From Microbacterium arabinogalactanolyticum (GTDB taxonomy: Bacteria; Actinomycetota; Actinomycetes; Actinomycetales; Microbacteriaceae): a DNA stretch of 64,000 nucleotides. The stretch's first letter is position 1. Every line of letters starts with the position of its first letter. The stretch is taken from positions 124,001 through 188,000 of the forward strand of contig NZ_BRZC01000002.1 in assembly GCF_030268005.1 (NCBI RefSeq), read 5' to 3'. The notes under the pieces are model-generated. The model did no database searches. It was not told the origin of the DNA and saw only the letters and a list, made by a program, of their open reading frames with translations. Below, piece by piece: positions 49,004 through 58,143 of this stretch. The position numbers were made by a program, and so were the translations under genes.

Positions 49004-49886
49004 GTCCACCACCTCGCTCATCATCAGCCATCGTCGCCGCGGTCGTCCGCGCAGCGGGCTGCGCAGCCTGTGGAAGAGCCCGTTCTTCGACATCGCCGCG
49101 CTGATCATCATCGTCGTCACGCTGATGGCGCTGTTCCCGACGCTGTTCACGAACATCGATCCGCGGGACTGCGACCTGTCCATGTCGCGGGTGGGACCGG
49201 AAGCCGGACATCCGATGGGCTTCGACATCCAGGGCTGCGACTACTGGTCGAACATCGTCCACGGTGCGCGCACCTCCCTCGAGGTCGGCGTCTACACCGC
49301 CGCGATCTCGTTCATCATCGCCCTGATCGCCGGCTCGCTGGCGGGCTACTTCGGAGGGATCACGGATTCGATCATCTCCTGGACGTCGAACGTCATCCTC
49401 GGCATCCCCGTGGGCATCGCCAGCCTGGTCATCCTGTACCAGTTCCGGTCTCGCACGGTGTGGACCATCGTGTTCGTGCTGGTGCTGTTCAGCTGGGCGG
49501 CGACCATGCGATACATGCGCAGCTCCGTCATGCAGGTGCGCAATCTGGAGTACATCCAGGCCGCCCGTGGCCTGGGCGTCGGACCGTGGCGCATCCTGCG
49601 CTCGCATGTGATCCCGAACGCCGTCACCCCGCTGATCGTGATGACGACGCTCTCGGTCGGAGCCGGTATGGCCGCAGAGGCGGGATTCTCGATCCTCGGC
49701 GTCGGGCTGAAGCTGCCGGCGTTCTCCTGGGGCATCCAGATCGCCCTCGCGAGCCAGGACGGCAACTGGCAGATCGCACCGCTGCTGATGTTCTTCCCCA
49801 CCCTGATGCTGGGTCTCACCACGCTCGCCTTCGTGGTGCTGGGTGAGAGCCTGCGCGACGCCCTCGACCCGAAGGCCCGCCGATGA
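48996..49886 (+). CDS. ABC transporter permease, DppC/OppC type
   Basis: 296 residues, six helices. The periplasmic loop after helix 1 carries HPMGFDIQGCDYWSNIVHGA, a variant of the DppC HPLGTDxxGRD motif. EAA loop: EYIQAARGLGVGPWRILRSH. It overlaps the DppB gene by eight bases and the ATPase gene by four (ATGA). Confidence 0.93.
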   Translation: MSESTTSLIISHRRRGRPRSGLRSLWKSPFFDIAALIIIVVTLMALFPTLFTNIDPRDCDLSMSRVGPEAGHPMGFDIQGCDYWSNIVHGARTSLEVGVYTAAISFIIALIAGSLAGYFGGITDSIISWTSNVILGIPVGIASLVILYQFRSRTVWTIVFVLVLFSWAATMRYMRSSVMQVRNLEYIQAARGLGVGPWRILRSHVIPNAVTPLIVMTTLSVGAGMAAEAGFSILGVGLKLPAFSWGIQIALASQDGNWQIAPLLMFFPTLMLGLTTLAFVVLGESLRDALDPKARR

Positions 49887-50881
49887 CCGCCCTGCTGGAA
49901 GTCCAGAACCTGTCCCTCGAGTTCCGCTCGCAAGGGGCGCCGCCGATCGCGGCGCTGCAGGATGTCAGCTTCACGCTGGACCGTGGCGAGACGCTCGCCG
50001 TGCTCGGCGAGTCGGGTTCCGGCAAGAGCATCACGGCCAAGGCCATCATGGGCATCCTGCCCAGGCCCGCCTCGCACGTCACCGGCGGACGCATCCTGTT
50101 CGACGGCGACGACCTGCTGACCCTGTCCGCCGCGAGGCTGCGCAAGGTGCAGGGGGCGCGCATCGCGATGGTGTTCCAGGACGCACTGAGCGCGTTGAAC
50201 CCCGTGCAGACGGTGGCCACCCAGATCGCCGAGCTCTACCGCGTGCATCGCGGCATGCCGAAGAAGCAGGCACACGAAGCCGCGGTCGACATGATGCGCG
50301 CGGTGCGCATCCCGGATGCCGCGAACCGCGCGAACGACTATCCGTTCCAGTTCTCGGGCGGCATGCGCCAGCGCATCATGATCGCGATGGCACTGGCCCT
50401 GGACCCCGACATCCTCATCGCGGACGAGCCGACCACGGCGCTGGACGCCACGGTGCAGGCCCAGATCCTGGAGCTGCTCGGCGAGATCACGCAGGAGCGG
50501 CGGATGGCCCTGCTGATGATCACGCACGACCTGGGCGTCGCGGGGCAGCTCGCCGACCGCGCGCTGGTGATGTACGCCGGTCGTGTCGCCGAGTCGGGAC
50601 CGATCGGCCCGATGTTCGACGATCCCGCGCATCCCTACACGAAGGGCCTGCTCGGCTCCATCCCGAGCGCCGCGCACCGGGGCGGCGACCTGCCCACCAT
50701 CCAGGGTCTGCCGCCGGACATCGCGCAGCGCCCGCCCGGCTGCAGCTTCAACCCGCGCTGCGGGTACGCGACGGCCGAGTGCCGCACCGAGCTGCCGCTG
50801 CTCGACGTGTTCGCCCCGGAGCGGGCCGCGGCCTGCCACCACAAGCAGGAGGTGATCGCCGATGCCGCTCTTGGAGCTTGA
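49883..50881 (+). CDS. ABC transporter ATP-binding protein, DppD/OppD type
   Basis: 332 residues. Walker A GESGSGKSITAKAI (about 43), Q-loop, signature FSGGMRQRIMIA, Walker B ILIADEPTTALD. The C-terminal oligopeptide extension has CSFNPRCGYATAECR, the cysteine set of the OppD/DppD family that binds an iron-sulfur cluster in some members. It overlaps the next gene by 20 bases. Confidence 0.94.
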   Translation: MTALLEVQNLSLEFRSQGAPPIAALQDVSFTLDRGETLAVLGESGSGKSITAKAIMGILPRPASHVTGGRILFDGDDLLTLSAARLRKVQGARIAMVFQDALSALNPVQTVATQIAELYRVHRGMPKKQAHEAAVDMMRAVRIPDAANRANDYPFQFSGGMRQRIMIAMALALDPDILIADEPTTALDATVQAQILELLGEITQERRMALLMITHDLGVAGQLADRALVMYAGRVAESGPIGPMFDDPAHPYTKGLLGSIPSAAHRGGDLPTIQGLPPDIAQRPPGCSFNPRCGYATAECRTELPLLDVFAPERAAACHHKQEVIADAALGA

Positions 50882-51914
50882 ATCGGTGCGACGCTTCTAC
50901 AAGCAGAAGCACACGATGTTCTCCCGCGGTGCGCACGGCCAGGTGCGTGCGGTGGACGGCGTCGACTTCACCGTCGAGGAGGGTGAGACCGTCGGCCTGG
51001 TGGGGGAGTCCGGCTGCGGCAAGTCCACGCTCGCGCGCATCATCTGCGGGCTGGAGGCGCCCAGCGAGGGCACCGTGCGCTGGAACGGCGCCGACGTCTC
51101 GGCCATGTCGCACTCCGAGCGCAAGACGCTGCTGCACCGTCAGGTGCAGATGGTGTTCCAGGACCCGCACGCCTCGCTCGACCCGCGCCGCTCGGTCGGC
51201 CAGTCGATCGCGGAGGGGATCACCACGCACCGGCTGCTGCCGGCGTCGAAGGTGGAGGCGCGCGTGGGGGAGCTGCTCACGCAGGTGGGCCTGAACCCCG
51301 ACCACGCGCACCGCTACCCGCACGAGTTCTCCGGCGGACAGCTCCAGCGCATCGGCATCGCCAGGGCACTGGCGGTCGAGCCGAAACTGCTGGTCTGCGA
51401 CGAGCCGGTCTCGGCGCTGGACATCTCCGTGCGCGCGCAGGTGCTCAATCTGCTGAACCGGCTGAAGCGCGAACTCGGTCTGTCAATCATCTTCATCGCG
51501 CACGACCTCGACGTCGTGCAGCACATGTCCGACCGCATCGTCACGATGTACCTGGGCAAGGTCGTCGAGCAGGGCGACTGCGACGACGTGTACGGCGCCA
51601 CCGCGCATCCCTACACCCGCGCGCTCCTGTCGGCCATTCCCCGCAAGCTGGCGCCGAACGAGCGCCTGGAGCGCGTCGTGCTCGAGGGCGACCCGCCCTC
51701 GCCGATCGACCCTCCGCCCGGATGCCCGTTCCACACGCGCTGCTACACGGCGATCGAACGGTGCGCCACCGACGTGCCCGCTCTCGACGCCGTCCCGGGC
51801 GGACGGCCGGAGCACCGGGCATCCTGCCATCTCGCCGCTCAGATCACCCTGTCCCGCGTCGGCATGGTCTCCACGATCTCCTCCTCACCCTCCCCATCCG
51901 AAAGGAACACCTGA
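50862..51914 (+). CDS. ABC transporter ATP-binding protein, DppF/OppF type
   Basis: 350 residues. Walker A GESGCGKSTLARII, signature FSGGQLQRIGIA, Walker B LLVCDEPVSALD, and the C-terminal CPFHTRCYTAIERC. It pairs with the DppD-type ATPase. The TGA overlaps the ATG of the binding-protein gene by one base. Confidence 0.94.
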   Translation: MPLLELESVRRFYKQKHTMFSRGAHGQVRAVDGVDFTVEEGETVGLVGESGCGKSTLARIICGLEAPSEGTVRWNGADVSAMSHSERKTLLHRQVQMVFQDPHASLDPRRSVGQSIAEGITTHRLLPASKVEARVGELLTQVGLNPDHAHRYPHEFSGGQLQRIGIARALAVEPKLLVCDEPVSALDISVRAQVLNLLNRLKRELGLSIIFIAHDLDVVQHMSDRIVTMYLGKVVEQGDCDDVYGATAHPYTRALLSAIPRKLAPNERLERVVLEGDPPSPIDPPPGCPFHTRCYTAIERCATDVPALDAVPGGRPEHRASCHLAAQITLSRVGMVSTISSSPSPSERNT

Positions 51915-53503
51915 TGAAAAGCACCACCAGCCGCATCGCGGTCGGCATCGTCGCCGCCGCAGCGTGCGCGACGATGCTGACCGGATGTCTCGGTCAGACC
52001 GCCGACGCCGGCGATGGCAAGACGTCCTTCGTCGCCGTCAACAACGGCGAGATCGGCCGCATCACCGGAGCGCAGAACCCCGGAAGCCAGATCGCCATGG
52101 CGCTCTGCGAGCCGCTGACGGGCATCGAGGAGGACGGCAAGGTCTTCATGCGCGGAGCCGAGTCGCTCAAGAGCGAGGACCAGGTGCACTGGACCGTGAA
52201 GGTCGCGGACGGCCACACCTTCTCGGATGGCACGCCGATCACCGCGAAGACCTATGTCGACACCTTCAACTTCGTCGGCGCAGGCAAGAACGGGATGCCC
52301 TCGAACTACGCGTACGGTCCGATCAAGGGCTACGACGAGCTGAACCCCGCCGAGGGCGAGGCCACGGCCACGGAGTTCTCCGGCATCAAGCTCGAGGACG
52401 AGCACACGTTCACGATCGAGATGAAGACGCCGAACAACGACGTGCCGTACATCCTCTCGCAGCTGGCGTTCTGCCCGATGCCGGAGAGCGCGTTCGCGGA
52501 TCCGGTGGCCTACGACAAGAAGCCGATCGGCAACGGCGTGTACACGCTGGAGAAGCTGGACCCGCAGGTCGAGGCCGTGCTGAAGAAGGATCCCAAGTAC
52601 AAGGGCTGGGTTCCGAAGGGCGCCGCGGACCAGATCACCTTCCGCGTCTACACCGACACGAACACCGCGTATCAGGACGTGGTCGCGGGCAACGCCGACG
52701 TGCTGCGCAGCCTGCCGCCGGGGCTCATCGCCCAGGGCCGGAACTCCCTCGGCGAGAAGGGCCTGACCGCGATCGACCGCAACACGCTGGAGACGTACTT
52801 CACCTGGCCGACCTACCTCGACAAGACCTATCCGCTCGAGGTGCGCCAGGCGTTCTCGATGATCGTCGACCGCGAGAGCATCTCGAAGGACCTGTTCAAG
52901 GACGCCACCGTGCCGGCCGGCTCGCTCATGCCGAACTCCGTCTCCGCCTACCGTGAGGATGCGTGCGGGCAGTACTGCACGTTCGACCCGGCAGCCGCGA
53001 AGGCGCTCATCGCGAAGTCGGGCTTCACCGGCAGCATCCCCCTGAACTACTCGTCCGAGAACACGACGGATGCCGCGACCGCGCTCGCGGTCTCGAACTC
53101 CGCGAAGGAGATCGGGCTCGATGTCGAGCCGAAGCCGGTGCCTGCCGCCGCGCTCTCGGAGACGATCAACTCCTACAAGCTGGACGGCCCCGTCATCCAG
53201 CTCTGGGGCTCGTCCTTCCCGGCCGCGTCGGAGTGGATCGCCTCGGTGTACGTCGATGCGAACTACCGCCTGCAGTACACCGACCCGGAGGGCCAGGCCG
53301 CCGTGGACGGCGCACTCGCCGCGGCGACTCAGGAGGAGTCCGACGCCCTCTGGCAGAAGGCCGAGGACCGCATCCTCGCGGACCAGGTGATCCAGCCCCT
53401 GTACCAGCAGGTGATGTACATCGCCCACACCGAGTGCGTGACCCCCCACGCGGCCGGCGGTGACATGCAGATCTACCGCACGCAGGTCACCTGCGGCAAG
53501 TGA
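51914..53503 (+). CDS. Substrate-binding lipoprotein of the peptide-type ABC importer (SBP family 5)
   Basis: 529 residues. Lipobox MLTGC near residue 24 (signal MKSTTSRIAVGIVAAAACAT), mature SBP_bac_5 fold with WTVKVADGHTFSDGTPITAK and NTAYQDVVAGNADVLRS. Unlike most importers it is the last gene of the operon. SBP family 5 carries peptides but also oligosaccharides; the Gfo/Idh oxidoreductase and ROK regulator in the same operon point to a sugar or sugar-derivative (inference). GAAAGGAAC precedes the ATG. Confidence 0.92.
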   Translation: MKSTTSRIAVGIVAAAACATMLTGCLGQTADAGDGKTSFVAVNNGEIGRITGAQNPGSQIAMALCEPLTGIEEDGKVFMRGAESLKSEDQVHWTVKVADGHTFSDGTPITAKTYVDTFNFVGAGKNGMPSNYAYGPIKGYDELNPAEGEATATEFSGIKLEDEHTFTIEMKTPNNDVPYILSQLAFCPMPESAFADPVAYDKKPIGNGVYTLEKLDPQVEAVLKKDPKYKGWVPKGAADQITFRVYTDTNTAYQDVVAGNADVLRSLPPGLIAQGRNSLGEKGLTAIDRNTLETYFTWPTYLDKTYPLEVRQAFSMIVDRESISKDLFKDATVPAGSLMPNSVSAYREDACGQYCTFDPAAAKALIAKSGFTGSIPLNYSSENTTDAATALAVSNSAKEIGLDVEPKPVPAAALSETINSYKLDGPVIQLWGSSFPAASEWIASVYVDANYRLQYTDPEGQAAVDGALAAATQEESDALWQKAEDRILADQVIQPLYQQVMYIAHTECVTPHAAGGDMQIYRTQVTCGK

Positions 53504-53524
53504 CCCGCTGACGGCGGATCCGGC

Positions 53525-53559
53525 GAGGGCCGGGACGGAGCTCTTCCGTCCCGGCCCTC
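53525..53559. terminator. Bidirectional terminator between the ABC operon and the LysR gene
   Basis: Perfect 15-bp stem GAGGGCCGGGACGGA and its complement around GCTCT. Confidence 0.88.
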
Positions 53560-53567
53560 ACGCTCGT

Positions 53568-54476
53568 TCAGGTGGCCAGCGCCGCCATCACCCGTTCGAG
53601 TGCCTCGGCGACCAGGCGCACCGATCGCCGGTGCAGGTTCTCGGGGCGGGCCAGCACGTCGATCATGCGGTTGGTGCTGACGCCGTCCAGCGGCAGGCGC
53701 ACCACGCCGGTGACGCCCGCCGCGACCGAGGTGTAGCGCGGCAGCATCCCGATCACACCGCCCGCGGAGATCACCGCAGCGGCGATGCCGTAGTCGTTGA
53801 TGCGGTGCACGATCTCGACGGGCCGGTTGGTGACGGCCGAGATGGTGCGCAGCACGTCGTCGGGGGAGTAGCCGGTGCGACTGGTGACCCAGCGCTCGCC
53901 GACCACCTGCTCGGGCGTCAGCGACTCCCGCCCGGCGAGAGGATGCGATGTGGCGAGCGCGACGTCGAGCGGTTCCGTCGCCAGGGGCACCGAGCGGATG
54001 CCGCTGCGCGGCCACGGTGCGCTGTGCTCCATGCGGTGGGCGAGCACCAGGTCGTAGCGCGCGGTGAGCGCGGGGAACTCGCTCTGCGCGACATCCTCGT
54101 CGGTGAACCGGATGGTGGGGGCATCCTCGCCGGTGCCGAGCTCGCGCACGAGGGGGCCGAACAGGGCCTGCGCCGCGCTGAGGAATCCGCTCACCGTCAC
54201 CACACCGGACGGCGCCGCCTCGAAGCGGTCCACGGCGGTGCGCGCGGCGGCCATGGCATCGAGCGCCGTCGCACCGGCATCGGCGAGCACCTCACCCGCA
54301 GGCGTCAGCACCAGCGTCCGGCCCTGCTTCCGGGTGAGCGGGGTGGTGAAGCCGCGCTGCAGTGCGGCGAGCTGCTGTGAGACGGCGGACGGCGAGACGC
54401 GCAGCGCCTCGGCCACGGCGGTGACGCTGCCGAGCGCGCCGAGCTCACGCAGGATCTGGAGCTGCTGCAGGTTCAT
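53568..54476 (-). CDS. LysR family transcriptional regulator
   Basis: 302 residues from ATG 54476 (MNLQQLQILRELGALGSVTA). Winged helix-turn-helix AEALRVSPSAVSQQLAALQ, then the co-inducer domain (VTVSGFLSAAQALFG, VGERWVTSRTGYSPDD). A TTG at 54488 is a weaker upstream start. It is divergent from tdh-kbl across about 87 bases with a palindrome, so it probably controls threonine catabolism. Confidence 0.9.
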   Translation of the reverse strand: MNLQQLQILRELGALGSVTAVAEALRVSPSAVSQQLAALQRGFTTPLTRKQGRTLVLTPAGEVLADAGATALDAMAAARTAVDRFEAAPSGVVTVSGFLSAAQALFGPLVRELGTGEDAPTIRFTDEDVAQSEFPALTARYDLVLAHRMEHSAPWPRSGIRSVPLATEPLDVALATSHPLAGRESLTPEQVVGERWVTSRTGYSPDDVLRTISAVTNRPVEIVHRINDYGIAAAVISAGGVIGMLPRYTSVAAGVTGVVRLPLDGVSTNRMIDVLARPENLHRRSVRLVAEALERVMAALAT

Positions 54477-54490
54477 GGCCTCAGTCAATC

Positions 54491-54507
54491 ATGAAGTGGA
54501 TCTTCAT
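54491..54507. promoter_or_regulatory. LysR-type operator ATGAAG-N5-CTTCAT upstream of tdh
   Basis: Perfect 6-bp arms. The string GATCTTCAT recurs at 54530-54539, giving a second half-site nearer tdh, the usual two-site LysR layout. No strong -10 box is visible for either gene. Confidence 0.5.
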
Positions 54508-54563
54508 CGATTATCCAGAGAGTGCCGATTGATCTTCATGTTCGGATGCGGTCTCATCGAAGT

Positions 54564-55607
54564 ATGAAGGCCCTTTTCAAGCCGGCAGCCGCCGCCGGAC
54601 TCGAGCTCGTCGATCGCCCGGACCCCACCGCAGGAGCAGACGAGGTCGTCATCCGGGTGCTGCGCACCGGCATCTGCGGCACGGATCTGCACATCCTCCG
54701 CTGGGACGAGTGGGCGGCGTCCGCCGTCAACGCTCCGCTCACCCCCGGCCACGAGTTCTACGGCGAGGTCGTGGAGATCGGCCCGCTGGTGCGCGACATC
54801 AAGGTCGGCGACCGGGTGTCCGGCGAGGGGCACATCGTCTGCGGCACCTGCCGCAACTGCCGTGCCGGCCGCCGGCACATGTGCATCCGCACGATCGGCC
54901 TGGGCGTGCAGCGCGACGGCGCGTTCGCCGAGTACGTGTCGCTGCCCGCGACCAACGTCTGGGTGCATCACGACGACGTGACGCCCGAGCTCGGGGCGAT
55001 CTTCGACCCGCTCGGCAACGCCGTGCACACCGCGCTGACGTACCCGCTCGTCGGCGAGGACGTGCTCGTCACCGGCTGCGGTCCGATCGGCCTGATGTCG
55101 ATCGCCGTCGCCCGCCACGCCGGAGCGCGCTTCATCACGGCGACCGACGTCAGCGGGCCGCGTCTGGAGATGGCGCTGACCATGGGCGCCGATCAGGCCA
55201 TCGACGTCTCCCAGCACGACATCCGTGAGGCGCAGACCGCCCTCGGCATGCGCGAGGGCTTCGACATCGGCTTCGAGATGAGCGGCGCCCCGAGTGCGCT
55301 GCCCGCCATGATCGACAACATGAACCACGGCGGCCGGATCGCCATGCTCGGCCTGCCCAGCGCCGGATTCGACATCGACTGGGGCAAGCTGGTCACGCAC
55401 ATGCTCACCATCAAGGGCATCTACGGCCGCGAGATGTTCGAGACCTGGAACGCCATGGGGGCCATGCTGCAGACCAGCGCCGTGCTGCGCGACTCGATCA
55501 GCCGCGTCATCGCCGAGGTCATCCCGGCGCGCGACTGGGAGAAGGGCTTCGCCGCCGCGGCATCCGCCGGCACCGGCAAGATCATCCTCGACTGGACCGA
55601 GCTGTAA
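54564..55607 (+). CDS. tdh: L-threonine 3-dehydrogenase (zinc, MDR family)
   Basis: Oxidises L-threonine to 2-amino-3-ketobutyrate. 347 residues. Catalytic zinc ligands in GICGTDLHI and [10 protein letters not shown], structural zinc cysteines in [18 protein letters not shown] site [26 protein letters not shown]-type ending ([14 protein letters not shown]) is characteristic of Tdh. kbl follows ten bases later, which fixes the function. A start at 54522 is possible but would run through the operator half-site. Confidence 0.95.
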   Translation: MKALFKPAAAAGLELVDRPDPTAGADEVVIRVLRTGICGTDLHILRWDEWAASAVNAPLTPGHEFYGEVVEIGPLVRDIKVGDRVSGEGHIVCGTCRNCRAGRRHMCIRTIGLGVQRDGAFAEYVSLPATNVWVHHDDVTPELGAIFDPLGNAVHTALTYPLVGEDVLVTGCGPIGLMSIAVARHAGARFITATDVSGPRLEMALTMGADQAIDVSQHDIREAQTALGMREGFDIGFEMSGAPSALPAMIDNMNHGGRIAMLGLPSAGFDIDWGKLVTHMLTIKGIYGREMFETWNAMGAMLQTSAVLRDSISRVIAEVIPARDWEKGFAAAASAGTGKIILDWTEL

Positions 55608-55616
55608 GGAACCGAG

Positions 55617-56795
55617 ATGTACACGACTTTCAAGGACCACGTGGCCGCAGAGCTCGCCGGCATCGAGGAGGCAGGGCTCACCAAGCACGAGCGCGGCATC
55701 CGCGGCCCCCAGAGCGCCGAGATCACGGCCGACGGCACCGAGGTGCTGAACTTCTGCGCCAACAACTACCTGGGCCTCGCCGACGACCCCCGCATCGTCG
55801 ACGCCGCCAAGAGCGCCCTCGACGAGTGGGGCTACGGCATGGCCAGCGTGCGCTTCATCTGCGGCACGCAGGAGCAGCACCTCGAGCTCGAGCGACGCCT
55901 GTCGGCGTTCCTCGGCACCGACGACGCCATCCTGTACTCCTCGTGCTTCGACGCGAACGGCGGCGTCTTCGAGACGCTGTTCGGTGCCGAGGACGCCATC
56001 ATCTCGGACGAGCTGAACCACGCCTCGATCATCGACGGCATCCGGCTGTCCAAAGCCCGCCGCTTCCGTTACCGGAACAGCGACATGGCGGATCTCGAGC
56101 AGCAGCTGAAGGATGCCGCGGATGCCCGCTTCCGCGTGATCGTGACCGACGGCGTGTTCTCGATGGACGGCTACATCGCCAAGCTGCCGGAGATCTGCGA
56201 CCTCGCGGAGAAGTACGACGCCCTGGTCTTCGTGGACGACTCGCACGCGGTGGGCTTCATCGGTGAGAACGGCCGTGGCACTCCCGAGCTGTGCGGGGTG
56301 TCGGACCGCGTGGACATCTACACAGGCACCTTCGGCAAGGCGCTGGGCGGGGCATCCGGCGGCTACGTCGCCTCGCACCGCGACATCGTGGCGCTGCTGC
56401 GGCAGCGCTCGCGTCCGTACCTGTTCTCGAACACCCTGGCTCCGGCGATCGTCGCGGGCACTCTCACCGCGCTGGACCTGGTGGAGGGCTCCGCCGATCT
56501 GCGTGCGCGCCTGCGCGAGAACGCCGAGCTGTTCCGCAGGCGGATGACGGAGGAGGGCTTCGACCTGCAGCCGGGGGAGCACCCCATCGTGCCCGTGATG
56601 TTCGGCGATGCCGCGCTGACCGCGCGCATCGCGAAGGCCATGCAGGCGCATGGCGTGTACGTCACGGCGTTCAGCTTCCCAGTGGTGCCGCGCGGGCTCG
56701 CCCGCATCCGCGTGCAGCTCTCCGCGGCGCACACGTCGGAGCAGGTGGAGCGCTGCGTAGCCGCCTTCGTCGCGGCGCGCGCAGCAGTGGACTGA
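55617..56795 (+). CDS. kbl: Glycine C-acetyltransferase (2-amino-3-ketobutyrate CoA ligase)
   Basis: Splits 2-amino-3-ketobutyrate with CoA into glycine and acetyl-CoA. 392 residues. PLP enzyme: [30 protein letters not shown] and the Schiff-base lysine in [15 protein letters not shown] (about 243). With tdh it makes the two-step threonine-to-glycine route. AGGAACCGAG precedes the ATG. Confidence 0.96.
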   Translation: MYTTFKDHVAAELAGIEEAGLTKHERGIRGPQSAEITADGTEVLNFCANNYLGLADDPRIVDAAKSALDEWGYGMASVRFICGTQEQHLELERRLSAFLGTDDAILYSSCFDANGGVFETLFGAEDAIISDELNHASIIDGIRLSKARRFRYRNSDMADLEQQLKDAADARFRVIVTDGVFSMDGYIAKLPEICDLAEKYDALVFVDDSHAVGFIGENGRGTPELCGVSDRVDIYTGTFGKALGGASGGYVASHRDIVALLRQRSRPYLFSNTLAPAIVAGTLTALDLVEGSADLRARLRENAELFRRRMTEEGFDLQPGEHPIVPVMFGDAALTARIAKAMQAHGVYVTAFSFPVVPRGLARIRVQLSAAHTSEQVERCVAAFVAARAAVD

Positions 56796-56823
56796 GCCCG
56801 AGCGGGATGTCGGTGACCCCGTG

Positions 56824-56835
56824 CAGGATCGGCTC
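56824..56835 (+). promoter_or_regulatory. Probable leaderless promoter of the methyltransferase (-10 CAGGAT)
   Basis: CAGGAT, six bases, then ATG 56836; same hexamer and spacing as for coaE. Confidence 0.4.
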
Positions 56836-58017
56836 ATGGATGCCGAGCTCACCGCGCGACGAGGACTGATCGACCAGCTGACCGAGCAGGGGAGCATCCG
56901 CTCCGCGCGCGTCCGGGATGCGTTCGAGCGGGTGAGGCGCACCGCGTTCATCCCGGACACGCCACTCGAGGAGGTCTACGCGGATCGCACCCACACCGTC
57001 GCGGAGGACGACGGCGTCAAGGTCAGCACGGTCTCGGCTCCATCGATGCAGGCGTTGATGCTCGAGATCGCCGCGCCTGTGCCGGGCGATGACGTGCTCG
57101 AGATCGGCTCCGGGGGTACGAACGCCGCGCTGCTGGCCGAGATGGTCGCACCGGGCGGATCCGTGTGGACGGTCGACATCGACGATCGGGTGGTCGAACG
57201 CGCACGGGCGTCCCTGGGGCGGCATCCCGCGCCCGTGCCGGTGCGGGTCGATCGCATCGACGCCTGGGAGGCGGGTACGCCGATCGCCGCAGGGTCATTC
57301 GACCTGGTCGAGTTCACCGTCGACACCTGGACCTTCCCCTCCTGGCTGCCGGCGGTGCTGCCGACGGGCGGTCGAGTGGTCGCACCGATGAGCATCTGCG
57401 GGGTCGGATGCGGCTGGGCGCTCGAGAAGGATGATGACCGGCTGATCGGAAGGGCCTCGTTCGGCGGGGGATTCGTCGGCGCGCGCGGTGCGGGTGCGGA
57501 GGGCGACGAGCCGGACGAGATCCGGAGCGACGATGTCGTGCTCGCTCCCGATCGCGACCTGGAGACAGGATGGCTGGCCTCGGTGCTGTCGCGGGAGGGC
57601 GACGCGACCGGGGTCGTGACGCATCGGGCCATCGGGTCGTTGTATCTACCGCTCTTCCTGCGACTGCTGTGCGGACCCGAGCGCGCCGGATCGATCCGCA
57701 GCGCGTCGCGGAGCAAGGCGAACGGATTTCCCGGGGCGTCGTGGATGAGGACGCCGGTCTGGCTCGCGGACGACGGGCTCGCGGTGATCGATCATCGCCT
57801 GGCCGGTGACGGCGTCGACGTCTTCGTGAGATCCTTCGGGTCCGACGGTCCCGTTCTCGCCGAACGCATGGCCGAGCGGTTGCGCACCTGGCAGGAGGAC
57901 GAGGGAGGTCCGGTCTTCGAGGCGATCCCCGTCGACGCAGTGCGACAGGAGGTGCCGGAGGCCGTCCGCGTGCTGCGGCGCGGGCCGTGGGAGTTCCGGC
58001 TTTCCTGGCAGGGGTGA
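56836..58017 (+). CDS. PCMT-like methyltransferase (FxLD-system type)
   Basis: 393 residues. N-terminal half is a protein L-isoaspartate methyltransferase-like SAM domain: MDAELTARRGLIDQLTEQGS, VSTVSAPSMQALML, then DVLEIGSGGTNAALLAEM and WTVDID. The C-terminal half (about 215-393) has no SAM motif and fits the extra domain of methyltransferases of the FxLD lanthipeptide system. No precursor peptide or lanthionine synthetase is nearby, so it is an orphan and its substrate is unknown. The leaderless ATG is preferred over a GTG 15 bases upstream. Confidence 0.7.
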   Translation: MDAELTARRGLIDQLTEQGSIRSARVRDAFERVRRTAFIPDTPLEEVYADRTHTVAEDDGVKVSTVSAPSMQALMLEIAAPVPGDDVLEIGSGGTNAALLAEMVAPGGSVWTVDIDDRVVERARASLGRHPAPVPVRVDRIDAWEAGTPIAAGSFDLVEFTVDTWTFPSWLPAVLPTGGRVVAPMSICGVGCGWALEKDDDRLIGRASFGGGFVGARGAGAEGDEPDEIRSDDVVLAPDRDLETGWLASVLSREGDATGVVTHRAIGSLYLPLFLRLLCGPERAGSIRSASRSKANGFPGASWMRTPVWLADDGLAVIDHRLAGDGVDVFVRSFGSDGPVLAERMAERLRTWQEDEGGPVFEAIPVDAVRQEVPEAVRVLRRGPWEFRLSWQG

Positions 58018-58080
58018 CGCTCGGGATGCGCGGGCATCTGCGGCGGAGCGCTGTGCGACGCCGCGGCGCAGGAGAATCGC

Positions 58081-58143
58081 TGCAAAGAAACTCGTGCAAA
58101 GAAATGCTTGCAAAGAAAGTCTTGCATAGGTATCTTTGTATCT
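58081..58143 (+). promoter_or_regulatory. Promoter of the ArsR gene with a 14-bp tandem repeat array
   Basis: TGCAAAGAAA occurs exactly three times at 58081, 58095 and 58109, each 14 bases apart, and a fourth, decayed copy (TGCATAGGTA) begins at 58123. The third copy contains the -35 TTGCAA (58108-58113); 17 bases later comes the -10 TATCTT (58131-58136), seven bases before the ATG at 58144 (leaderless). The array therefore lies over and upstream of the promoter. Confidence 0.65.

Noticed and set aside
58081-58143. CRISPR array
   Set aside because: The repeat unit is only 10 bases in a 14-base period with 4-base gaps, and it sits on a promoter; no cas gene is present.
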